Below, piece after piece: positions 57,816 through 64,000 of a stretch of 64,000 bases of DNA. Origin of the DNA: Streptomyces sp. CB02414 (GTDB taxonomy: Bacteria; Actinomycetota; Actinomycetes; Streptomycetales; Streptomycetaceae); NCBI RefSeq assembly GCF_001905385.1, contig NZ_LIPF01000003.1, forward strand, positions 310,001-374,000, read 5' to 3'. Positions within the stretch are counted from its first letter, which is position 1; each line of letters opens with the position of its first letter. The notes beneath the pieces were generated by a model. The model was given only the letters and a program-made list of their open reading frames with translations. It was not told the DNA's origin and did no database searches. A program made the translations under genes and the position numbers.

Positions 57816-58978
57816 CCACGCTGCTGCGCTTCCTTCCCGTGCCCCTGGCGGACGCTCCGGAGGTGGAGGCCCTGCTGGACCGTCTGGGGCTGGGCGCCTT
57901 CGACCCGGCCGGCCTCACCGCGCTGCCCGGCCGCAACGACACCTGGGCGGGCACCACCGCGTCCGGGACCGCCGTGTTCGTCAAGCGGCTCACCGGCCCC
58001 GCCGAGGACGTACGACGGCGCATGGACCGTGCCCTCGCCTTCGAGGCCGTCACGGCCGCCGGCCCCGAGGGTGTCCTGCGCGGCCCCCGGCTGCTCGGCA
58101 GCGACGAGGAGCACGGCCTGCTGGCCTTCGAGTACCTCGAAGACGCCCGCAGCGGTACGGAGCTGATGCTGGACGAGTCCTTCGGCCCCGGCCTGGCCCG
58201 CCGGGCCGGCGAGTCCCTGGGGCTGCTGCACGCCACCGTGCCCCAATGCGGGGACGGCGTCCGCGCACTCGACGCGTCCACCCCGCCGCTGCCCTCGCCC
58301 GCCCTCCTGGAGGCGCTGCCCCTGGCGATGTACGAGGAGGCCAGCAGCGCCGAACTCCAGACCTGGCAACTGCTGCAGAGCGACGACGAACTGGTCGCCG
58401 CCGTCACCGCCCTGCTGGCGGCCGAGCGCGCGGCGCCCAGCGTGCCGGCCCACTGCGACCTGCGGATGGACCAGTTCCTGGTGACGGCCGGCGACCGCCC
58501 CCGGGTGCTGGTCGCCGACTGGGAGGAGTTCCGCGCCTCCGACGCCGCCCGCGACATCGGCGGGTTCGTCGGAGAATGGCTGCACAGGTCCGTCCTGGAC
58601 ATCGTGACGGACCGCGACGGTACGGGCCGGGCGGAGACGGACCCGCTCTCCGGCGCGGAGGTCTTCGCGGACGCGGGCCTGAGCCGCGAGGCCGTCCTCG
58701 CCCGGGGACGCGAGAACCTGCTGCGCGTACGCCCCGTCATCGAGGCGTTCTGGTCCGGATACCGCCGGGCGCGCCCCCGCACCGACCGCACCGACCCCGG
58801 CCTGGCACAGCGCGCCGCCGGTTTCGCCGGCTGGCACCTCCTCGACCGTCTGCTGGCGGGCGCGGCCCGCGCCAACCGGCTGCGCGCCATCGAGCGCGCC
58901 GCCGCCGGCATCGGACGCACCGCGCTGATCGCACCGGCGCGCTTCACCACCACCCTCGGCCTCGGAGAGACCCCGTGA
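57812..58978 (+). CDS. Kinase-like lanthipeptide synthetase subunit (LxmK-like)
   Basis: A 388-aa phosphotransferase-fold protein. N-lobe: LPGRNDTWAGTTASGTAVFVKRL with the ATP-binding Lys, and AFEAVTAAGPEGVLRGPRLLG for the Glu. C-lobe: PAHCDLRMDQFLV with the catalytic loop at H214-D216, and VLVADWEEFRASDAARDIGGF with the metal-binding D236. It is therefore a complete APH-like kinase. In class V lanthipeptide synthesis LxmK phosphorylates Ser/Thr for dehydration together with the HopA1-like LxmY. Coupled by GTGA to both neighbours. Confidence 0.87.
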   Translation: MTTLLRFLPVPLADAPEVEALLDRLGLGAFDPAGLTALPGRNDTWAGTTASGTAVFVKRLTGPAEDVRRRMDRALAFEAVTAAGPEGVLRGPRLLGSDEEHGLLAFEYLEDARSGTELMLDESFGPGLARRAGESLGLLHATVPQCGDGVRALDASTPPLPSPALLEALPLAMYEEASSAELQTWQLLQSDDELVAAVTALLAAERAAPSVPAHCDLRMDQFLVTAGDRPRVLVADWEEFRASDAARDIGGFVGEWLHRSVLDIVTDRDGTGRAETDPLSGAEVFADAGLSREAVLARGRENLLRVRPVIEAFWSGYRRARPRTDRTDPGLAQRAAGFAGWHLLDRLLAGAARANRLRAIERAAAGIGRTALIAPARFTTTLGLGETP

Positions 58979-60012
58979 CTGCACCCACCCACGTCCCCGC
59001 CGAGCCGCGCACCGAGCCGTACACCGCCCCGGGCCCCGCCCGGCCGCGTCCCGCGCCGCGGCTGCTCGACGCGCTCCTCGGCATCCGCGTCTCCGCCGAC
59101 CTGCGGACCGCCTCCGCGGGCGGCCACACCACGCGGCCGGTACGGCCCGGCGAACTCCGTCCGGTGCTCGCCGCACTGCTCTACGACGTCGTGCACAGTG
59201 GCCGCCCGCACGGCGAGCGGACCCCGCTGAGCCTGCGCGAGGAGGCACTGGAGCGGGAGCTGCGGGCCGCGGTCCCGCACCGGACGGTCGACCGGCCCGC
59301 GACCGCCCTCGCACCGCGCCGGGACCCGGCGGAACTCGGCCTCGGCCCGGGCGTCCTGGTCGGCCTGAACGGCGTCCGCGTCATGGTCCCGCCCGAAACC
59401 CTCCGCGATCCCGGCCCCACCGTCGCCCTGGCGGCCGCGCGCCCCGCGCTCTCCCCGGGCTTCCTCTACGTGTGCGGCAGCCGCGAACCGGAGAACGACG
59501 AGGAACTGCTCCGGGTCTACGTCCACCTGACCGGCCCGCACCTGGCGGCGGGCGTATGGGCGGCCGTGCTGAGGCGCCTGGAGGACGACCGAGCCTCCTA
59601 CCACGCCAAGGTGCTGTCCGCCCCGTCGTCCTACCCGCGCCGGGACGCCCTCGTCGTCTACCTCGGCCGCCGTTCCTGGGGGGCCTGCCACGCCGTGGCC
59701 GACACCGTGCGCGAGCTGCCCGGCGTCGCTCCCGGCACCTCCGCGTTCACCCACCGCCTCGCGCCCGGCACCGCCATCGCCTGGGAACCCGACGACACCC
59801 GGCCCGGCACGGCCGCCATGAGCTTCGGGCAGCACCGCGCGAACGCCCTCGCCGAGGCCGCCGTACGGGCCGCGCACGCGGGCATCGACCCGGTCGCGCC
59901 CGGAGCCCGTACGGCGCTGGCCACCGTGCTGGCCGAGGTCTGCCGCACGGCCGGCATCGACCCCTCGGCCCCGTTCAGGAACCTGCGGTCCCCGGCGGTC
60001 CCCAGCCCGTGA
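58975..60012 (+). CDS. HopA1-like protein (LxmY-like)
   Basis: A 345-aa protein of the HopA1 effector-like family: PGFLYVCGSRE (strand), RVYVHLTGPHLAAGVWAAVLRRLEDDRASYHAKVLSAPSSYPRRDALVVYL (in part: ASYHAKVLSAPSSYPRRDAL) with the conserved KVLS and RRDALVVY elements, and SAFTHRLAPGTAIAWEP. HopA1 proteins occur in thioviridamide and class V lanthipeptide clusters as partners of the kinase-like protein, acting in phosphate elimination. GTG 58975 overlaps the kinase stop. It ends the coupled chain. Confidence 0.87.
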   Translation: MTAPTHVPAEPRTEPYTAPGPARPRPAPRLLDALLGIRVSADLRTASAGGHTTRPVRPGELRPVLAALLYDVVHSGRPHGERTPLSLREEALERELRAAVPHRTVDRPATALAPRRDPAELGLGPGVLVGLNGVRVMVPPETLRDPGPTVALAAARPALSPGFLYVCGSREPENDEELLRVYVHLTGPHLAAGVWAAVLRRLEDDRASYHAKVLSAPSSYPRRDALVVYLGRRSWGACHAVADTVRELPGVAPGTSAFTHRLAPGTAIAWEPDDTRPGTAAMSFGQHRANALAEAAVRAAHAGIDPVAPGARTALATVLAEVCRTAGIDPSAPFRNLRSPAVPSP

Positions 60013-60049
60013 CCGCCCGCACCCCCCACCCGCACGAAGGAGAGGCACC

Positions 60050-60835
60050 GTGACGACGTCAGCCGCCGTCGAGGTACACGGCCTACGGAAGGTGTTCGAC
60101 GGCAAGGCCGCCGTCGACGGAGTCGAACTGACCGTGCCCGGCGGCAGTTTCTACGGCCTCGTGGGCCCCAACGGAGCAGGCAAGACCACCAGCCTCTCCA
60201 TGATCACCGGCCTGCTGCGCCCGGACGCCGGCACCGTCACCGTCGCCGGCCACGACGTCTGGCGCGACCCCTACGAGGCCAAGGAACGCATCGGCATCCT
60301 CCCCGAGGGCCTGCGGCTCTTCGAACGCCTCGGCGGGCGCGAACTCCTCGCCTACACCGGCCGGTTGCGCGGCCTCACCGGCGCCGAGACGGACGAGCGG
60401 GCCGACCAGCTCCTCGACGTGCTGGGCCTGACCGAGGCGGCCGGCAAACTCGTGGTCGACTACTCCACCGGCATGCGCAAGAAGATCGGCCTCGCGGCCG
60501 CCCTGCTGCACAACCCGCCGGTGCTGTTCCTCGACGAGCCGTTCGAGAGCGTCGATCCCGTGTCCGCGCAGACCATCCGCGAAGTACTGCGCGCCTACAC
60601 CGAGTCCGGCTCCACGGTCGTCTTCTCCAGCCACGTGATGGAACTGGTCCAGGCCCTGTGCAGCCATGTGGCGGTCATGGCGGAGGGCCGGATCGTCACC
60701 GCGGGCACCCTCGACGAGGTCCGCGGCGGACGCGGCCTGGGCGACGCCTTCATGGAACTCGTCGGCTCGCCCCCGACCCCGGGCGGCACCAAGGGAAAGG
60801 GGGCACTGCGGTGGTTGGGCTCTTCGTCCGTCTGA
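60050..60835 (+). CDS. ABC transporter ATP-binding protein
   Basis: A 261-aa ATPase with Walker A GPNGAGKTT, signature YSTGMRKKIGLAAALL, and Walker B PVLFLDEPFESVDP. The GMRKK type of signature is typical of CcmA/DrrA-like two-component exporters. Ribosome site GAAGGAG, GTG 60050. It overlaps the permease gene by 25 bp and forms an exporter or self-immunity system for the RiPP. Confidence 0.94.
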   Translation: MTTSAAVEVHGLRKVFDGKAAVDGVELTVPGGSFYGLVGPNGAGKTTSLSMITGLLRPDAGTVTVAGHDVWRDPYEAKERIGILPEGLRLFERLGGRELLAYTGRLRGLTGAETDERADQLLDVLGLTEAAGKLVVDYSTGMRKKIGLAAALLHNPPVLFLDEPFESVDPVSAQTIREVLRAYTESGSTVVFSSHVMELVQALCSHVAVMAEGRIVTAGTLDEVRGGRGLGDAFMELVGSPPTPGGTKGKGALRWLGSSSV

Positions 60836-62379
60836 AACTGGCCCTGCTCAGGGGCAGTCTGCGCCGCAGCGGCGCCCGGGCCGCCGGCTTCGTCGTCGGG
60901 GCCCTGGCAGCTCTGGCCGCCGCCGGCCTCACCGCCGCCCGGCTCGCCCAGCGGCACGGCGAACCCGCCGCCGCCGACCTCGCCGTCCTGGCCTGCGCCG
61001 GCCTGCTGGTCGGCTGGGTCGTGCTGCCGCTCACCGCGGGCTCCGGCACCGGGGACGAGAGCGCGGACCCCACCCGGCTCGCCGTACTCCCGCTCCGCCC
61101 CCGGCCGCTCATCGTCGGTTCCACCGCCGCCGCCCTGGTCGGCCCCGGCCCGCTGGTCACCCTGGTGGTGCTCGCCGGCGCCACGGCCGCCGTGACCGGC
61201 ACGGTCGCCGCCGTCGCGGTTGCCGTCCCGGCCGCCCTGCTCGCCCTGCTGCTCTGCGTGGTCACCTCCCGGGCCGTCACCGCCGCCTACGCGCGCGCCC
61301 TGACCAGCCGGCGGGGCAAGGACGCCGCTGCCATGGGCGGCCTGCTCGTCGCGGTCGTCTCCTTCACCGCGTACCTGCTGCTCTCCTCGGCGGGGGCGCC
61401 CGAGCCGAGCGTCCCGCCGGTCGTGTCCGACGTGCTCCGCCGGACACCGCCCGGCTGGGTCGCCGACGCACCGTACGCCGCCACCGAGGGCAGGTGGGGC
61501 GTCGCCCTCGCCGAACTCGGCGCGACCGCCTTGCTGATCCTGCTCCTGGCGGGGTGGTGGCACCACTCCCTGGTGCGGCTCATGACCACCAGCGACCGGT
61601 CCACCGCCCGGCCGGCCCGCTCCCGCTCCGCCGACGCGGGCGTCTGGGCCCGGCTGGGCTCCCGCAGCCGGACCCTCCTCATCACCCACCACCAGCTGCG
61701 CTCGTTCGCGCGGGCACCCCGCCACCGCATGCTGATGGTCACCTCGCTGGCGTACTCCTCGATCTTCCCGCTCGTCCTGGTGGCGGTGGCCGTCAAGACC
61801 CCGTACGCCGCCCTGGGCGGCGCCTGGGTGTTCGCGCTGAGCTCGCCGTCGATGCTGTTCACCATGGACGGCTCCGCCGTCTGGACGAACGTCGCCACCA
61901 CCCGCAGCGTCGCCCACGCCCGCGCCGAGGTCACCGGCCGCTTCCTCGCCCAGATCGTCGTGGCCGTGCCCTGGCTCACCGCGATCACCGTGGTGATCGC
62001 ACTGGCCACCGGGACGACCGGGCAGATCCCCGAAGTGCTGGGCCTGGTCTGTGCGCTGCTCGGCGTGACCTTCTCCATGGGCGCGGTCATCAGCGTCCGC
62101 TGGCCCTACGCCTTCGAGCACGATTCGATCCTCACCGGCGTGCCCGGACAGGGCGGCACCTACCACCTGATGAACTTCGCCGCCTCGATCGCCGGCCCCC
62201 TCGCCACCGCGCCCCTGGTGGCGGGCGCGGTCCTGCTGCACGGCACGGGCCACGCCTGGCTGCTGCTGCCCGCGGGGCTCGCCTACGGCCTGCTGGTGAC
62301 CTCGGTCGTCCTGCGCCGCACGGGCGCCCGCCTGTTCCGCACCTACCCGGACGTCCTCAACGCCCTCCGCCTGGGCTGA
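60811..62379 (+). CDS. ABC transporter permease
   Basis: A 522-aa membrane protein with about twelve helices in the ABC-2-like layout (AAGFVVGALAALAAAGLTAARL, LLVGWVVLPLTAG, PLVTLVVLAGATAAVTGTVAAVAVAVPAALLALLLC in part as LVTLVVLAGATAAVTG). GTG 60811 has AAAGGGGG about 8 nt upstream. It pairs with the ATPase just upstream. Confidence 0.88.
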   Translation: MVGLFVRLKLALLRGSLRRSGARAAGFVVGALAALAAAGLTAARLAQRHGEPAAADLAVLACAGLLVGWVVLPLTAGSGTGDESADPTRLAVLPLRPRPLIVGSTAAALVGPGPLVTLVVLAGATAAVTGTVAAVAVAVPAALLALLLCVVTSRAVTAAYARALTSRRGKDAAAMGGLLVAVVSFTAYLLLSSAGAPEPSVPPVVSDVLRRTPPGWVADAPYAATEGRWGVALAELGATALLILLLAGWWHHSLVRLMTTSDRSTARPARSRSADAGVWARLGSRSRTLLITHHQLRSFARAPRHRMLMVTSLAYSSIFPLVLVAVAVKTPYAALGGAWVFALSSPSMLFTMDGSAVWTNVATTRSVAHARAEVTGRFLAQIVVAVPWLTAITVVIALATGTTGQIPEVLGLVCALLGVTFSMGAVISVRWPYAFEHDSILTGVPGQGGTYHLMNFAASIAGPLATAPLVAGAVLLHGTGHAWLLLPAGLAYGLLVTSVVLRRTGARLFRTYPDVLNALRLG

Positions 62380-62441
62380 CGCGGGCCCACCGCGTCCGAC
62401 GACGACGTCCACCGCACTCGACGACAAGGACCCCACCCGCC

Positions 62442-64000
62442 GTGACGACCGCCGCCCACGACTCGTCCTTCCGACGGCTCCTCGGCCACGCCCGCCCGCA
62501 CCGGGGCACGCTGGCCGTCGGCGCGGCGCTCACCACCGCGGGTGCCCTGACCGAACTCGCCCAGCCACTGGTGGCCAAGTCGGTCGTGGACGCCCTCGCC
62601 GTCGGCGACAGCATGCTGCGGCCGGTCCTGCTGCTGGCCCTGCTGGTGCTCGGCGGGGCGATCGTCGGAGCCTTCGGCCGCTTCCTCATGGAACGCGCGG
62701 CGGAGGGCGTCGTACTCACCGCGCGCCGCGGCCTCGTCGCCCGGCTGCTGCGGCTGCGCGTGGACAGCCTGGACCGGCAGCAGCCGGGTGACCTCATCTC
62801 CCGGGTCACCGCCGACACCACCCTGCTGCGCTCGGCCGCCACCAGCCATCTGGTGGAGGTCGGGGTCGGCGCCGTCTCCCTGGCCGGCATGCTCGTCCTG
62901 ATGGCACGGCTCGACCTGGTGCTCTTCCTGGTGGTCCTCGGCGTGGTCGTACTGATCGGCTGCTGCTCCCTGCTGGTGATGCCGAGGATCGGCCGGGCCG
63001 GCCGCCAGACCCAGGAGGCTCTCGGTGAACTCGGTGCCGGCCTCGAACGGGTCCTGGGCGCCTTCCGCACGGTCAAGGCCGCCGGCGCCGAGGACCACGA
63101 GGCGGCGGCGCTGAACGACGCCGCCGAACGGGCCTGGCGGCGCGGGGTGCTCGCGGCCCGCTGGGGCGCCGTCGCCGGTGTCGCCGGGGGCCTCGCGATC
63201 CAGCTGTCGTTCCTGTCGGTGCTCGGCGTGGGCGGCAGCCGCGTCGCCGACGGCACCCTGCCGGTCTCCTCACTGATCGCCTTCCTGCTCTACCTCTTCT
63301 ACCTGGCGGCGCCGATCCACCAGCTGGTCTCCGGCATCACCGGCCTGCAGATCGGCATGGCCGCCGTACGCCGCATGGGCGAACTGGAGGACATGCCCCA
63401 GGAACCCACCGGTGCCGCGTCGCCCCGGGGCCGGGCCGGAACCGACGGCGGCACGCGAAGCGACGGTGCCGCCGTACGCTTCCGCGACGTCGCCTTCCGG
63501 TACGACGAGACGGGCCCCGCCGTCCTGGACGGCCTCTCCTTCGACGTGCCGTCCAACGGCCTGACGGCCGTGGTCGGCCCCTCGGGCGTCGGCAAGAGCA
63601 CCCTGTTCGCCCTGCTGGAACGGTTCTACGAGGCGGACGCGGGCAGCATCGAGGTCGACGGCCGGGACGTCCGCGACTGGCCACTGCCCGAACTGCGGCG
63701 CACCATCGGGCTGGTGGAACAGGACGCCCCGGTGCTCGCCGGCACGCTCCGGGACAACCTGCTCCTCGCCGCGTCCGACGCCACCGAGGAGGAGATCGGG
63801 AACGCCGTCCGCCTGGCCCGCCTGACCGCCTTGGTGGACCGGCTGCCGAACGGCCTCGACACCCCCGTCGGGCACCGGGGCACCACCCTGTCCGGCGGAC
63901 AGCGCCAGCGCGTCGCCATCGCCCGCGCGCTGCTGCGCCGTCCCCGCCTGCTCCTGCTCGACGAGGCGACCAGCCAGCTCGACGCCCTCAGCGAACTCGA
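62442..64000 (+). CDS. Fused ABC exporter (permease-ATPase), cut by window end
   Basis: A half-size ABC exporter of at least 519 codons. Six-helix ABC_membrane domain (HARPHRGTLAVGAALTTAGALTELAQPLVAK in part as TTAGALTELAQPLVAK; VLFLVVLGVVVLIGCCSLLV) with QQPGDLISRVTADTTLLRSA, then the ATPase domain: Walker A GPSGVGKST, signature LSGGQRQRVAIARALL, Walker B LLLLDEATSQLD. No peptidase C39 domain precedes it, so leader removal is left to the M16 protein. It is probably the main product exporter (LxmT-like). GTG 62442; AAGGA 11 nt upstream. The 3' end lies outside the window. Confidence 0.92.
   Translation, partial: MTTAAHDSSFRRLLGHARPHRGTLAVGAALTTAGALTELAQPLVAKSVVDALAVGDSMLRPVLLLALLVLGGAIVGAFGRFLMERAAEGVVLTARRGLVARLLRLRVDSLDRQQPGDLISRVTADTTLLRSAATSHLVEVGVGAVSLAGMLVLMARLDLVLFLVVLGVVVLIGCCSLLVMPRIGRAGRQTQEALGELGAGLERVLGAFRTVKAAGAEDHEAAALNDAAERAWRRGVLAARWGAVAGVAGGLAIQLSFLSVLGVGGSRVADGTLPVSSLIAFLLYLFYLAAPIHQLVSGITGLQIGMAAVRRMGELEDMPQEPTGAASPRGRAGTDGGTRSDGAAVRFRDVAFRYDETGPAVLDGLSFDVPSNGLTAVVGPSGVGKSTLFALLERFYEADAGSIEVDGRDVRDWPLPELRRTIGLVEQDAPVLAGTLRDNLLLAASDATEEEIGNAVRLARLTALVDRLPNGLDTPVGHRGTTLSGGQRQRVAIARALLRRPRLLLLDEATSQLDALSEL

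Noticed and set aside
50595..64000. Thioamitide (thioviridamide-type) cluster
   Set aside because: Kinase-like, HopA1, flavoprotein and methyltransferase genes fit, but no YcaO or TfuA gene for thioamide formation is present, and an LLM reductase of the lexapeptide type is.
1..64000. tRNA or rRNA genes
   Set aside because: No cloverleaf with a TTCRANNC-type T-loop and matching acceptor arms was noticed in the intergenic regions.

Overview
The window is high-GC actinobacterial chromosome, almost certainly Streptomyces. Supporting signs are the strong third-codon GC bias, frequent GTG starts, AAGGAGG-type ribosome sites, ATGA/GTGA gene overlaps, an Scr1/WhiJ-type XRE regulator paired with a DUF397 protein, a PHO-box-controlled PhoX phosphatase, ANTAR and SpoIIE-type regulators, TerD proteins and an apparently F420-dependent biosynthetic enzyme. 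It looks like chromosomal arm or core-edge DNA: housekeeping genes mixed with accessory genes. Layout: 1-5.3 kb holds an XRE/DUF397 pair, a PH-domain protein, metG and a long-linker VWA protein. 5.4-16.4 kb holds PhoX with a clear PHO box, an EEP-family phosphodiesterase/nuclease, membrane proteins flanking a repeat-rich 0.5 kb spacer, a SpoIIE phosphatase, a degenerate caspase-like protein, a TPR-XRE regulator with a palindromic operator, a GAF-ANTAR protein and a lipoprotein. 16.6-25.3 kb holds a GH13 glucosidase, a nucleoside hydrolase, a short second threonyl-tRNA synthetase behind a leader peptide with adjacent Thr codons and a strong hairpin, an M24 peptidase, a lipoprotein, a beta-helix protein and small secreted or membrane proteins. 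25.4-34.8 kb is cell-envelope biased: a class A beta-lactamase-like protein with its LysR regulator, an LpqC-like esterase, a penicillin-binding protein, TatA, Spo0M, two CNNM/CBS membrane proteins and an F420 reductase-like protein. 34.9-36.8 kb is an insertion scar: a truncated secreted-protein gene, a solo tnpB element and a decapitated DUF952 gene. 36.8-44.3 kb holds a DEAD-box helicase and cold-shock protein, a VOC protein, a PAP2 membrane enzyme, a GNAT protein, two TerD proteins and a GlsB-like protein. 44.4-50.5 kb holds a substrate-binding-like protein without a signal peptide, a Kef-type antiporter, an NfeD/SPFH pair, a hydrolase and a YafY-type regulator. From 50.6 kb to the window end lies a RiPP cluster that I read as a class V (lexapeptide/cacaoidin/pristinin-type) lanthipeptide cluster: methyltransferase, small LuxR regulator, 58-aa precursor, F420-type reductase, HFCD flavoprotein, degenerate kinase-like protein, M16 peptidase, kinase-like protein, HopA1 protein, two-gene ABC exporter and a fused ABC exporter cut by the window end. 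Six of its genes overlap at their ends in one translationally coupled chain (52386-60012). The precursor is insulated by a terminator on each side. Its core has a single, C-terminal Cys five residues after a Thr, which suggests one aminovinyl-methyl-cysteine ring. Other unexplained signals include a TTCTACA-N4-TGTAGAA dyad before or beside three stress or envelope genes, four 17-bp iterons upstream of spo0M, and a proline-rich small ORF overlapping the start of a CNNM gene. All product assignments come from reading the translations; no database search was run.
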